From Crocodylus rhombifer (Eukaryota > Chordata > Crocodylia > Crocodylidae), in contig JAVSML010024016.1 of assembly GCA_038503035.1 (NCBI GenBank), forward strand, positions 666,558 to 730,557: DNA of 64,000 nucleotides, written 5' to 3'. The notes below the pieces were generated by a model. That model saw nothing but the letters and a program-made list of their open reading frames with translations. It made no database searches and had not been told where the DNA came from. Shown here piece after piece: positions 35,201 to 50,200 of this stretch (position 1 is the first letter of the stretch; each line of letters opens with the position of its first letter). Position numbers and translations under genes: made by a program.

Positions 35201-38200
35201 AACAGGTTCTTAACTTGCATACGGGACCTCTACCTAATACAGGATGTATACGGTTCCACTATGGGAAACACCTTGCTGGACTTGGCAGGGAATCTGCAGG
35301 TACAAGGTAACCTAGGGGATAGCGACAATCGATTGACTGAATTCACCATCCGGTGAAGGGTGGGTAAACTAACCAGCACAGCTGAAGTGTTAGACTTCAG
35401 AAAAGATTCTTCAGCATGCTCAGGAGATTAGTTAATGAGGTGTTAAAGCTCAAGAGCATTGGCAAAATGGGGGTCCAGGAAGGGTGGTTGTTCCTCAAGG
35501 GAGTGATCCTACAGGCACAGAAGAAGACAATCCAATAAAAGTGGGCAAAGGGGCCAAGAAGCCCTCTTGGCTGAAAGGGAAGTCTAGGAAAGCCTAAGGG
35601 CAAAGAAAGAGGTAAACAGGCTATGGAAACAGGGGTAGCTACCAAGGAGGAGTATACTTCCCTGGCTCGCACTTGCAGGGAATCAGTCAGGAAGGGCAAA
35701 GCAGGATTAGAACTTAAGTCTGGTAACAAAAATTAAGGACAACAAAAAGTCCTTCTTTAGGTATATAGGGAGCAAAAGGAAGGTGTAGGGTAGCATAGGA
35801 CCCCTCCAGGACAAACTGGTGACAGACAGGGGGGACAAAGCTAAGCTCTTCAATGAGTTCTTTCCATCTGTATACTTAGACACAGGCCAAGAAAAATCTC
35901 CCAATTGGATCATAGGTGAAGGGTCACTTGGAGAGGCTAGATGTGTTCAAATCAGCAGGCCCAGATGATTTTCATCCAAAGGTGCTGAAGGAATTGGCCA
36001 GAGTCATAGCAGAGTCACTGGTACGGCTGTTTGAACACTCATAGTGATCTGGTCACATCCCAGAGGACTGGAAAAGGGCCAATTTGATCCCTATTTTCAA
36101 TAAGGGCAGGGGGAAGGAACTGGGAAACTGTAGGCCAGTTAGTCTCACCTCTGTCCTTGGGAAAACTCTGGAAAAAATCATTAAGGATCACATTTGTGGG
36201 AGCCCAGCAGGGGAAATAATGCTGAAAGGAAATCAGCACAGGTTCATTACAGGTAGATCCTGCCTGACTAACCTTGTTTCTTTTTATGACCAAGTCACAA
36301 AATGCTTAGATGTAGGAGTCGAGATAGATGTCATCTACCTAGACTTTAAGAAGGCCTTCGATACGGTATCACGTTCCGTTCTCATAAATAAACTGAGAGG
36401 CTGTGATGTAGATGATTACATGGTCAGGTGGGTGGCAAATTGCCTTAGGGGTTGCACTCAGAGAGTGATGGTGGATGAGTTGATATTGACCTGGAAAAAT
36501 GTGGGTAGTGGAGTCCCACAAGCCTTGGGTCCTTGGACCAGAGCTATTCAATGTCTTCATCAGTGACTTGGATGAGGGCATGGAGACCACCCTGTCCAAG
36601 TTAGCAGATGATACCAAATTATGGGGCTAAGTTGACACACCAGAGGGTAGGGAACAGATCCAGGCCGATCTGGACAGGTTGGAAAAATGGGCAGAATGAA
36701 ATAGGATGCAGTTCAACAAAGACAAGTGCAAAGTGCTGCACCTGGGCAAGAAGAACCACCAACACACTTACAGGCTGGGGGATGACCTTCTCAGCAGGCA
36801 CAGCAGTGGAAAGGGATCTTAGAATCATAGTTGACTCCAAGATGAACATGAGTCGTTAATGTGATAGGTGGTTCCAGGCTACAAGGAGCACGCAGAAATA
36901 ATACTACCAGTGGGCAAACCACCCCCAAGGTCTGCACGGTCTGGGTATCCTGGGCTGCACAGAGCTCTAATACAGACCAAAGCCCAGGTGGTGGCAGCAA
37001 TTACCCCAGACTTGTGGGTGTGCTCCAGGAAGGGGGTCAGCTGGACACAGGCACCCCAGGGGAGACACCTGAAGCATGGTGTTAGTTGGGCACAGGGAGG
37101 TAGGTGGCTCAGTGTAGTAGCACCCCCTACTGTCCTACCACAGGATAAACCCATGCAAAAATAACCCAGAGCTTATACTTCAGCAAGCAACTCCCTCTGA
37201 GCATGAGTGATTTAGATTGGTCTGGGAATTAGCCTAGTCAGAGTTGGGGGATAGGAAAAGTGCAGCCCTGAGGTGGGGTTCACTTTCCTAGCCCTGGGAC
37301 TGCACTCTGAACATCTACATTCAGTAGACTGGGTTAACCCATTCCTGATCTAACTTAATTCACCTCCTCAGGTGAACTAAGTTAGACTGGGCTACCCTTT
37401 TTTTGCCTCACCAAATGTGTGTACAGATCAGCACTTAGATCGACTTAACTCTAGTTAGGTTCATATAAATGTAACATCTACACATACCCAGAATCCTCTT
37501 CATTCTACTTCTCACTTCTTTGGATAAGAAGCTGATAGTAAGCCCACAAACACAGCTTTCCTCTGTTCTATTCTATTCCCTCTCTCTTCCCATCTACTGT
37601 TTCACCAGAAGTGAGGCATCAGTGGCTCAGAAGCAGCTCTAACTTGCTTTGTCTTCTACAGAACTGTTTCCAATGACTTACAAAGCAGCTAGAAAAGTCA
37701 AATTTTGAAGTTTTTGTCTCTTACCAGGTTCCTGGTTCCTGGTAATCCTGGTTCTCCTGGAGGCCCTGGTGGCCCTGGAATTGCAGCTGCTAAAATAAAG
37801 CAAAAATTTACTTTGTAGGTCTTTCTTCTTGGAAGACAGACAGAGAAAACTTGGTTGTGCTGTGCAGGGTAAAGTTTTTGACAGTGAGAGTTCATGGTAA
37901 TGTGTTTGCTTAGCAGCTTGTCCCAGCTTGGACATTTTTGATCATCCCCTGACCAGCTGCTCTCAATTACATACACCAAAGCAACAATGCAACTGGGAGA
38001 GTGCTCCAGGGTCATCCCTACCCACTGCTTTCCAGCATGCTGCAGATTGGGGTTACAAGAGCAGTTATACAAGGATGCCTAGAGTATCTCCTCTAGTATA
38101 TATCTGAGTTTAGATTGTGCTGGGGCAGTGGGTGGGTAGGACCATGCTTAGGAACAGTCAATTGGAACACGCTACTGTTGTACTGTAGACAAGCCCAAAG

Positions 38201-41200
38201 TCCTGAATAAAAAAATATGCAGAATATATATTTTACAAAGATTTTAAAACCAGTTTTTGTGATTTCATTTTTCGTTTGCATTCTTATATCTGGCTGCCTT
38301 ACGCATCTGTTCTGCAAGCTTTTATGCACATGTTTAACTTTAACAAGACTAATTCCTGTTTACAGGGTTATGTTAAGCATGTGTGTACTTGCAGGGTGAA
38401 GGCCCTGGTTACCATTTATACAGAGTTTGCAGGATGCCATACAATATTCTAAAAATAACCTAAAAGATGTTTTCTATACATCAAAAATTCAGAACTATAG
38501 GCCAGCTGTGACAGAACTATAGGTCAGCTTTAAGGGCTGAGAGCAGGCAGCTGGCAGGTACAGGCCAGCCCTGATGAGGCAGCCATTTTAGATCCTGGCT
38601 CTCACTGCTGAGGCAGTTCACTGCAAGCAGCTAGAGAAGCAACAACATCCTGAGCTGCTGCTCATGTAACACCTTGGTGGTAAGGGAGGAACTATGGGGA
38701 TGGCAGGAGGTTCCTACAGACCCAGTGGGGTCCAGAGCCCCAGAAAAAAGCCTTGGGCCTAGCTAGAACAAGGCCCAGCTTAGGCATGAGGCTAACAGCT
38801 GGTAGGCCTACAAGGGGGCTAGACAAGCTCTGGAGTAGAAGAGGGCTCTCTGGTGGGACTCAGGTGTATGGGGGTCAGCAGCTGCTAGGTTGACCCTCTG
38901 GTCCCTCGCATTGGTCAATGCAAGAGGACCAGGGCTGAAGGGCAATTAAGCCCAATGTCAGGGGAAGGCCAGGACCACTGTGAGCTATCTGGCACCCTGA
39001 CTGGTGTGGAGGCAGCACCAAAATCAGTAAGGGCTGGAGGTCCCTTTGACTGGGGGTCGGGGTGAGGGGGACAACACAGCTGAAGATGGTAAGGGTCCGT
39101 CAGCATGCAGGCTGTTATAAGATCAGAATGGGACCAGAGTGAGAGCTGAACCCAGTAAGAGACAAAGCCCAAGGACAGCATCCAGGAGCCCCAATGAGGG
39201 AGCTAGACCAGGGCAGGTAGGCCTGCTTGGTCCTGGGTAAGACTGAAAACTGCACCCTTCCAGGGAAGGGTGGTCAGCTGGGGCTGTCTATAGTAGGACA
39301 GTCCCCCAGAAATGCTAGGTCAGTTACCTCCCTGGTGAAAGGTGGGTAGAGGCACCTGATAACCCCAGCCCCCACCACTCAGTGGGTCATTAAGACCAGA
39401 GGGTAGCAGGGCCAGGCATGCCTATGGGAGAGGCACCTGAGCCCATGGGTGTGTAATACCCTGAGACCCCAGCATGGGGATGGAGTGTGGGCCCCAGTGA
39501 GTGGGACAGAGTAGTTACCCTGGTGAAGGGGTGGAATACTGAGGACCCAGAGAAGGGGGCATGTGTTGAGGCCACAGGAAAGGGGCATTTAGGCCCCGGT
39601 AAGTCTTGTTCACTCTGAGCCTTGAGCTAGTGAATTTAGGAATGAAGACTCCATATTTAGGAGGGAAGGAAGGAAGTATTTCTTCATCAGTTTGAACATG
39701 CATGCATCACATCACGTCAGTGGCTGTTTGAAACTGCTCCGAGGTCTGGAATGCCACAAATAATTCTTGCTAGTTGAATCTCAGTAGGTGTGGCTACATG
39801 TATAATTAATGTGACTGAATATACTCTGGTTCAATTTGAGCTGAATTTGATCTCACCTTCTTTTAAGCACAGTAACTTATTGATGACTTATATCTGATGG
39901 AACTATCCAGCAGCACAGTAAATTAGTCTACTGTGCCCTAATTGCCATGCATGAGTAGATGGTGACTCTTACTGTGCAGCAAATTACTCTGATATGCAGT
40001 AGAATGTCTTGTGTAGACGTGCCCAATAAGAGCTAAATAGCTCCTTGGGAGTTGAATATAGTTCCTTCCATTCATGTTTAGCTACATGTGTTTGGTCCAA
40101 ACTAGAGAGTCCCAGCTTGGCTAAGTGAGGCAAAGGAGAGTGTGATAGGGGTGCTTTAGGGAGGGGGAAAAGCTGTATGGAAATGGAAAGCACAACTGGG
40201 GTGCACTGAGGAGTGGAAAGAGACAAGAGTATAGTCAAGGGATAGTTTTTTAGATAATCTGGGAGTCTGAAAGCTGGTGTCCCCAAGCACCCTAGAGGAA
40301 TTTGAGTTACATTTTCTTAATTTCTCAGAATAAATACAAACAGTCTCCAGCCACGCCCAGCCCTGCCCCATGATTCCTAGAATCTGTACTTGAAGTTTCT
40401 GAAGCCTGTCAACCATACAAACTGCACCATGGGCTCTACAGAACAGAGAATACTGGCACATGATATTTACAAACTGGAGGAGAAATCCCATGTGGTAATT
40501 TTCCTTCTATCCGAAAAGCTCTGGTGAGGGTAGGTGGCTGGATTTAACATGGTATTCCAACTGTTCTTCATCCATGGCCCATCAGAAACATTTCTTAGGT
40601 ATCTTGCCTGTCATGTGAGTTGTGGGATGAGTTACAGAAAAAACAACGAGAGAAGACGGCATGATCCGTTAGGCAGGGGGTGCAGCCGGGGCTACCATCC
40701 CTGCAGCTTTCACCCTGCTGTGCCTTAACACACACAGGGTCATCTATGTCACGAGTTTTGCCTGCCAGCAGTTTGAGGTGCAATTCCCCACAAACCTCTG
40801 CACCTATGTCATTGAAACTTGGCAAACTTTGAGGCCTCACCAGGGGATAAAACCCCTGCAGATTTCACCCCCCTGTGGTGTAATACACACATGTGACATG
40901 AGTTTTGCTTTCAAGCATTTGAGGTACAGTTTCCCCCCAAACCCCTGCACCAATCTTCTTGAAACTTGGCAGGCTTCATGCTCTCAGCAGAGGCTACCAT
41001 CCCTGCAACTTTCATCCAAATCAGACAAAAAAACAACCAGGTTATAGATATTTCATTGATTCCCCATTATATCCTATGGCCAGATCTCCAAAGTGGCTCT
41101 GAAGCTTTTCTGAAGTGCTTCAGAAGTTCCAAACCACTTTGGAAAGCCTAACAAAGCCAGTGCTTTGATCCAGAGATGCCGCTTTGGATGCTGAAACGTC

Positions 41201-44200
41201 TGAAGCTTCTTCAGATCCGAAGCATGGTCCGAAGCCTCGCACGGCCCTAGAGAACGTATGTTTGTTATTGTTAAACTACACCTAACACTGAAATATCTTT
41301 CCAAACTTAAATGTTAAAATTCCGGTGCTGTTGAAATGATCCCTTTGAAATAACTGCTATGTGCCAGATGACAAGGGCAGGAACTTCTTGTTTTCCACCA
41401 TACAGCATACAGGAGCTTTGATGGAGCTAACCAGAACCCTTGTAAATGGAAGTTAAGTTACTACCCGCACATCCATCATGTAGCTGAATAAACAAGCTTC
41501 ACATAAAGCCAGGTCAAGGAGGACTAAGATCAGTGGCAGTACAGCTAACACAGCAAATGTTCCATGTTATTTTGGTTACTCTGACTGTGTCTGTCAAGAA
41601 ATTATAGAAGTGCTTGGCATTAAGGACATGAAAGATGCTAGTAACATTTTATGAATATGATATATAGCTATATTTAATTACTAAGACTGTTGTTTACTGG
41701 AGCCTGAATTCTATTTGTTCCTGGTCATCTAAACAATACACCCATACACAATAAGTATGTGTATGTGCTCTGCATGCCTTCCTATAATCAACCACAAATG
41801 CAGAGCTACGTGTCAAGGAATAGAATTTGTCTAGGTACTTGTGTGCCAAAAATGGCATGTAAGAAGCCAAAGCATGACCATTTATGCAACTAGGAAGGGA
41901 ATATAATGCTAAGGGGTAGTTGTGTGTAACTATAAAAAAGGGAAGTAGTAAATATTTCTGATAGCTGCATATTTACTGATAATTAAAAGAAAATGTGAAA
42001 AACGTACTGCTTGGAAATCTATTCCCAGCCCTCTGGTCAGGGGCATAAACCAATCTGACTAAATTCAAGAGGTACAGGTGACAAATATCTGGGACACTGA
42101 TAATAGACCTGGCTCCTGAAGATAGCGGCTGGGAACAAAGGTGAGGGGAAAAGGGACTGCGGGAAAATTATGCCAGAATGTAGAGCAGGAGCAGTAAGAG
42201 TTAAAAGATATAGGTCTGAAGTTGAGTGGAAGGCAACACGATGCACCAAAATATTTGGAATCTATTCAAGAATATTCTGAGATGGACAGTAGTAGTACAA
42301 ACTGGTACAATATATAAGGAAACCATATAGGCTGGTACAAACAAGCCTGGTACAATATTTACAATGTAAGTTTATAAATCAGCAAATTGTAAGGTTCATG
42401 GCACGAAAAGTGATTCAGTCATATACGGGCAATGATGAGTGTTTAGTTCATGATCAGTAACATGACTAGTTCATAGTGGCATGGTCAGCAATACAAGTGG
42501 TTATAGAAACGTGACCAAAACAATTTGGAGATGTATAAGCCCTTTAAGGTATGACAGGGTAAAATAAAAACCCACCTTGCATTTGTGTTTAACCTTGCCC
42601 TATCCCTGGTACTGGCCATTCTGATCAGCTGGCTGATAGGATGAGTAAAGGTACACTAAGTTTATCTGAACTGTGTTGTGGTAGGACCTAACTGGGCCTT
42701 GGAGGCAACAACAAGAAAAAAAAAACCCACGATTGCAACTGAGCTCTTAGATGTGGAGTCATGAGTTTGCCTATGCAGGAAACTTACCATGGCAAAAAGG
42801 GTTGTCCTCACCCAGACAGTGCTACTCAGCACCAGCTGTCTCCTGGACCCGAAGCAGTGCCACTGCATTCATTGTGGTGCCATGGGCAGATTGATAAGCA
42901 CTGTTACTCAAGGGTGCTAACAGCTGGAAGAAGCATTGTGCAAATGTGGCTATACTGCTTCTGATGCAGGAGCCAGTCTGTGCAGAGCAGCATGGTGTGC
43001 TTGAGAATGTATTTCCTGATACAGCAGTTTATGGAACAGACATGCCCACAGACATCCTGGTAGCCTGCCAGTGGTGTTAACAATACCTTTGCTCTTGTTT
43101 TTCTCTGTTTCTTCTTTTGTGATTACTTAATATTTTGTTCTTGAATGGCTTGCTTGGCTGACTGTACTCTCAGACAGCTCCTGGCTCTAAGAGGGAAGAG
43201 AATCACAGGCTCCAACCCAGTCAGGCTTGTTGAGTAATCCCAATGGTACACAGGGTCTCAAGCTGTGAGGCCTAGTCTGGGAGTGGAAGCACCACATAAT
43301 TCCAACACGGGACAGGCAAGAGGCCTCTCACCTGGAAAGATGCACTCAAGAAGACTAGAGAGGTCATGCACTGTGACACCTGATTTACAGCTAAGTTTTC
43401 CCAGGGTTTGAGAAATAAGAGCCCCTGAGAAAGTACTTTGGATACAAACTGAGAGGTACTGAAGCCAGTTGTGGGCTCAGCTGGTTTACAAAGCTCCTCC
43501 CTCTCATTTGAACAGATGAGTTATATTTCCTCCCCTTGCTAATCCAGTAACTACAAAATTGACCAAAGCATAAAAAGCAACTACAAAAATCAATGCGGTT
43601 GAAACATTCTTATGGCTGTTTTGTTGAGACTCTGTAGTACTTCTGTGCTTAAAAGCAGATATTGAAAGGGGCATTGCCTTTATATTAGAGAGATACCTTT
43701 TGCTGCTTCCATGAAAATCCCCCCATTTTGACAACATGAAGCCTACTAACATTGCCATTTCCACATGCTCAGTAGCAATCTGGTGAAATTCTCCACACAT
43801 TCCAGCTCAACTAAGCATGCTTGTTTTCTATGGTGCTTTCTGAGCCTGCACCAGAACTGGGCTTAGCAGGACCCTCCTTTGCAATTACTCCTCTTGGCTG
43901 TCACAAGCTGCTGTGGCACTAGTTAGTGGAAATGTGCTCTCAGTCCTAACTTCCCCAACAACTTAAATCCAGACAGTGCAGTGGATAAGGAAGCAGCCTG
44001 ACTCAAACCTGGAGGTCTGAGGAGTAGAGGCAAGGTGCAGGGAGCCTGCAAGCATGTACATTCAGACCCTCTCACCTGAGCCATATATTGCTGGAGGTCC
44101 TGGGGGCCCAGGAGGGCCTGGTGGGCCAGGAGGGCCAACTTTTCCATACCCTGGAGACCCAGGCAGGCCAGGTAATCCTGTGGGCCCTCTGGGCCCAACA

Positions 44201-47200
44201 ACGGAGTCCCCCTTTGGTCCCTGTCAAGACAGAAAATATTTTTATTTTTTATGTAGAAATTAAATGGGTGAAACTGCCTGGACACACAAAAGCTTAACAC
44301 CAACCCAGCATGCCCTTGGTCTGAATAAGGGATAGAGGCATGACACACAGCCCTGCATTTAGCTAACTATATAGCATCCAGTGCAGAACTATCTGGGGAA
44401 AAATCATGGGTAAAACTATCATATGCGGGGGAAAGTGACACCAATGTTGGTATTATGTATTCTGGGGTAGCTGTTTGCTAAATCTCACCAGGCTATTCTT
44501 GCCTACTCCACCCTGCTTACTGGCTAAATACTGTACTAGCACCTACTGTGGCAGCTACCCAGAAGAGCTGGTCGTCTGCTCTGGACACTGATGTTGCTCA
44601 GACTGGTGCATAAATTATGTGCGTTACTTCAGCATTAATAAGTCACATGTCCAGGCCCTGAGTGAGCAACACGTGCACCATGGTCTCCAGGGACAAGTTT
44701 CAAAACCAGAAATCTAAATGTAGGTCTTTACATATTGACATGTAAGTCTGATAAAGCGATTGGCTTTTTGGAAGCAAAACCTAGGAGATAGCATCAGACT
44801 CTACAAAAATCACTGGAAGTAGGCGCAGTCTATACCCCTCCCAGTTCCAGTTAGCCTGTCTGCCTTAGTGCAGTGCTACAAGCAAGCTACTTAGCTCTGC
44901 TGAGAGGCAAGGCTGATTAGGCTGTACAATATCACTGTACATCTTAACCTTGCATTCATAGCTGAACCTCACATAGACCATATCCTATTTCACCTATTAG
45001 GCATTTAAGTGGACTTAGGCACCAAAGTGGGATTCTTCTCCACCCTGTTGAAGTCCTGAAAATCCATTCCTTCAATTGGTTTTGCAACACACAATCATCT
45101 GCCCCTTAAGACTGAGTCATAAAAGACAGGGAGGAACAGTCTGGCTTTTGCATTAACTAATCTTCAGGGACTTGAGCAGGGTGGAATAGGATCATACTTA
45201 GGGGCCAAAGTCCAATTAGATGCCCAATAGGTGAAATAGAATCGGGACTTAAATATATATTGTAGCACAACATATAAGTTGTTCTGATAACCTCTCTCAT
45301 CACAACCACCACCCAGCTGTCTTCCATGTCCCTGGTCCTGCCACCTCCCTCTTAACAGAAAGCTTCATTTCTCTATGGCTGCCAATCCATGAGTGCCAGA
45401 ACACAGCATCTTGAAATGGCAGAGGCTGGTACTCCCTATGCAAGGTAGCATATCCCATCAGACTCGACTGCATATATAAGAACATCTCCAGGTCATACAC
45501 TAGAAATGCCTGGCCCTTGTTTACTGGAGGTGGTGAAGACTGGTTTCTAGTAGTAGGAAGTGGGGCCAAATAAGACTCATTGCAGGAAAGTGTCCTTGCC
45601 TCACACTCCTTCCCACTTGCCACAAAATTTCCTTCCTGTCTGATGTACTTTACCCTCATGGAACTCAGACAACCCCATGTTAAAGCTAGTTGCCAGGTAT
45701 TGAAGCTAGTTACTGTCCACCTGGGGCTTAGCTAGTTTAACAAGGATCAGCAGAGCTGAGTCTAGAGCAGATGGTATGGTGATTAACACAAGATAATAAA
45801 AAAAAAACTAGGCAGAGATTAGATAGTAGCTGACTTTTATTGGAATTGTTCAGGCTGCCACAAATTTAGCTTTCCATTCATTTTTCTGAATTACTGGAAT
45901 GGAAATACCATGAATTAACTACCTGGCCACCTTTTTTCCAGTGAGTCACTAAGCAACAAGACAATGACTACAAATTGTGTTGCTGAGTGAGGGACCATAT
46001 CACTTACAACAAGTCCAGGTCTTCCTGGGGGCCCAGGAGGCCCTGTCATAAAGAACCCTCCACTTGGCTCCCCCTTTTCTCCTTTTAAGCCAGGCTCTCC
46101 ACTGTCTCCTTTCTCACCCTAAGAAGAGAAATATATGAAAACATTGAGCTGAATTCAGATTGAAATTGTACAATGATCTTGTAAAGTTACACTATAGGTT
46201 TCAACTTAGTACAGCATAATATGAGTTTAAAATCTGTTTCTTGGTATCACTCCCTTCTTCCATGACATAGAATGAAAACCTACATTTTCCCCCCTCAGGA
46301 TACAAGGGCAAGATTTCTCTAACATACAGAAGAGAAAATTATGAGGAGATACTGTCTTTATCTTACTTCTGTTTCTGCTATCTTACAAAACAAAAATCCA
46401 CATGGCATTGCAAATTTATCAACTTGGAATCTGGAGGCAAAACNNNNNNNNNNGGATACAAGTCAGAATGGAGAAGGCAGCAGAAGCAAGAACTGTGTGG
46501 TGCCGAGACTGAAGGCAACATAAAGGAGGTAGAACTAGGCACAAAGAGCATATGCAATTGAGGGATTTCTCCCTTTTGTTTTCTAGTAAACAGAACTGTT
46601 ATGTGTGTTGTGTGGCACTTCGTCATGTGAGGGGACTAATGCAAAACCATCACCATATTTGGATCATAGATGTCAAATATGGCCTGTGGGCCAGATCCAG
46701 CTTGTGGAGTAGTGTATCTGGCCCACTGGACTACCAGCAGTCACCAGAAGTTGGGAGCCATGGCTGACATGAGTGTCTTGCTACAGAAATCTGGGGACCT
46801 TGGGTGCCTGGTGGACACGAGTGTTTGCGGCAGGAGGGCAAGCCAGGGCTGACATAGCCCTTGTTGTCCTATGGCTGGGTTGATTTGCCTACTGCCACCA
46901 TGACCTAAGTCCACAGCCACTAACTGTGCTGCCACCACTGCTGCATGTCCATGTTGCCTTCATGTGCTTCAAGAAGGACCTAGAGCTGAAATTGTCACCT
47001 TCATGGGCCCTATGTGTGACCTAAAGCCAGAACTATCACCTCTGTGTGCTCTGTGTTGGAGCCAGTCTACCACCCTGGCATGAAACATGTTTGGAGCAGC
47101 AGCTCCAGCTCTGGCATAGGGTATGCAGCATACAGCACATGGTGGGAGCTGGAGCCACACCTGCCACAAGCACTGGATGGACCACCAGATCCATCCTGTG

Positions 47201-50200
47201 CCTTGGGCTAGATCCAGTCCACAAAGAGCCTTGCTGTCTGGACCCAGTCTGGAGCAGGAGGTGAGTTTAACACCCCTGTGTTAAATCAAATTAGGCACAT
47301 CATATCCATCTTCCAGTATATGCACACTATGCATTATGCCATAGAAATAAACACTGATTTACATGAGTAGAAACAAAGCTGAACAAAGTCCTCAACTTGA
47401 TAACGTTTCTTCAGGGGGATTGGTAATATACTATTATATGCTATGATTTCTTCTAGTGACACTATGATGTAATATTCTGATAACATAACATAGATCTTAT
47501 GCTAATATAAGACTGATAACAGTTCTATTTCAGTTACAGCAAAATAAAAGCATCTTAATGTTCCATTAGTCTTTAATTCCATTACTTAAAGTAATCCATA
47601 TTTGGGGAATAGGTGAATACTGGCAATAGGGAGATACCAAATGTATATAGGTTACTTAATAGGCTATTCTGGGAAACAAGTAAGTGAGGAAAGAACAGGT
47701 GCCTCTCAGTAATTTTACTTATTTATTGTATCAGGTCTGAAAACAGGATGAACAGGATTACAAATACATTATTTTTTTATGTATTAACTGAAGCTAAACC
47801 TGCTTTAGCAGCCTTTGTCTATACAAATGTTCTCTTACTCTTCTAGTGATATGAAAGATTTTGGGAAATGTAGAGGACTTAACTTATGCTAGTTAATTTA
47901 ATGAAGAAAATAACAAAGAACAGCTCAAATTAAGAAAGTCAGTGAAAAGAAAACATCTAATTTCTAAACCCTACTGAATGATCATTCTTGTATACTCCTG
48001 ATATACAATTTATGCTTCTATTTGGAAAATTCTACAATAATGAAAATAACTTTTTACTACAAAGTAATCTGAATAATTATATAACATATCATTTTGTAAT
48101 TACTGGTATAAATCTGTATTTTGGATATTCCAAAATTGTGGATGTTCAGCCTCCACAAAAGAAGGCTGAGAAGACATCTTGTGGTCTTCTACAAATTCAT
48201 CAGGGGGGAGGGGGTGGAGCAAGGAACAGGGGATACTCTGTTTACCAGGGTGCCCCTTGGGGTTACTAGGAACAAAGGCCATAAACTGACAGAGAGCAGA
48301 TTTAGATTAAACATTAGGAAAAATTACTTTACGGTGAGGGTTGCCAAAATCTGGGATGGGCTTCCAAGGGAGCTAGTGTTCTCCCCTACCTTGGAAGTAT
48401 TTAAGAGAAGATTAGACAAGCACCTAGTTGGGGTCATTTGACCCCAGCACTCTTTCCTGCCCAGGGCAGGGGTGTGGACTCGATAATCTGCTGAGGTCCC
48501 TTCCAACCCTAAAAATCTATGAAAACTATGAAAATCTATTTTCCTATTAATAATTCATCTTATGTTTAAAAAATGATAACATTTAGGGTTAAAAAACTGA
48601 GCAGAAGTCAAATGCAAGTGGGAATAATTACCTTTATGCTGTTAACAAAGTGGCTGAAATGTGATGAAGGTATAGAAGGACCTGAAAAATTAAGTACATG
48701 ATTTTAGTATGAGTATTACCTATAATTTCCATTTTAGGAGCACTAAAAGAACATCATTATAAGCACTGTTCTTTTAGGAGTTTAAAGGAATACAATTTTC
48801 TATAATCACATTGACCTTTTTCATGTAACAAACATTTTTCCTCTGCATTTTACTGTAGCAAAAGCCAACATAGTTATTTCCTTGTACCAGTATAACTGAT
48901 TGTGCCAGTGGGATTGCGTCCATGCTCTGGTGGTGGTGAGTAAGTGGAAACTATGGAGACAGCATAGAGGGCACCAAACAACCAAACCACTCTCTTGTGC
49001 CCAGTTGGTGAAGAACTTTTAAATGACATTAATAATAGTAAGATGCACTTGTGTCCAGCATATATGTAGAAACCCCGAGGTATATTAAGAAACCAGCTAA
49101 AGAAGGCTTAACAGTTTACAATATTCAGTTCAATGAAACTGCATGAATGCGTTTGCTCAGATCCTAATACGGCATGTGACACTATCTTTAAAGGAAGGCA
49201 GCAGAACTGGTTATCTAGCTGTCTCTTGAGCAAAGGCCTAATAACTATTTATTTAAGAGAAGCTGGAACCATTTTGTCTAGCAAGGAAGGCCTAATGTTT
49301 TCTGCTGGCACCACACCAAAGTAGTGACTTCCAAAGTCTGACTTCAGTGACCTTTCGATTCAGCCCAAGGCAGATTTTTTTCCTGGCACATCCAGAATCT
49401 CAGGGAGTGATATATTCACTGGGATATTTTCCTGGCACATCCAGAACCATGTTATATAGATACTGGATTTATCCCCTCCAGACATGCTATCATCATAAGA
49501 AAGGTAAGCTTCATTAGTAGAATAGCAAAACAATTAAAAAGGAGAGATGATTGTTAACACCTATGGAGTAAAGAACACCGAGCCATTAAAATCAACCTAC
49601 TCCCTCAGCTGCCTGAATAGTAATGCCACAGCTGTTACACTATGGAGAAGGAATCAAAGCAGGGAGCTTCTATTCCAGGCAGAAAATCAGCTTCCTTACT
49701 TGCTACACCTACCCCAATTTCAGGGGCTGATTTTGGAAGAAAGGGTGTATGCTGTACAGAAGACAAATGCATTGTGACAGAGAAGACACTTCAATAGCTG
49801 GATTGATGGTCAAAAGCAAAAATACAACAGTTTTTTGCTGCTGACAAATGGTGATGTTTTATTAAGGTAACACTAGAACAGGCACCAGCTGTTTAGCATT
49901 TTCCCTCAGCAAAGTTCTAAACCCAACTGAGTTAATCAAATTCTGTGGGCAGACCAATTAAATGGACCTTTGCTTTTATAGGAACAAGGATTAAATCTGC
50001 CTTCACAGTAGAGGAGAACAATAATTTGAGCATGATGGTGTTATTTCTTTTATTACAGTTCCAGTTCATCTCTTTAGGCAGCATCTAAAATCATCCAGGA
50101 TAGGCCCAAGGTTGTCACTCATTACACTTGCAAGATACTGAATTAAATTACATGTTTGGATGTAAGCAGCAGTGTGCACATGGGAGATAAATCAGCATAA

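Noticed and set aside
37698..38072. 124-codon minus frame through the collagen exon
   Set aside because: Only the [10 protein letters not shown] part is exon; the rest is intron read-through on both sides of good splice sites.
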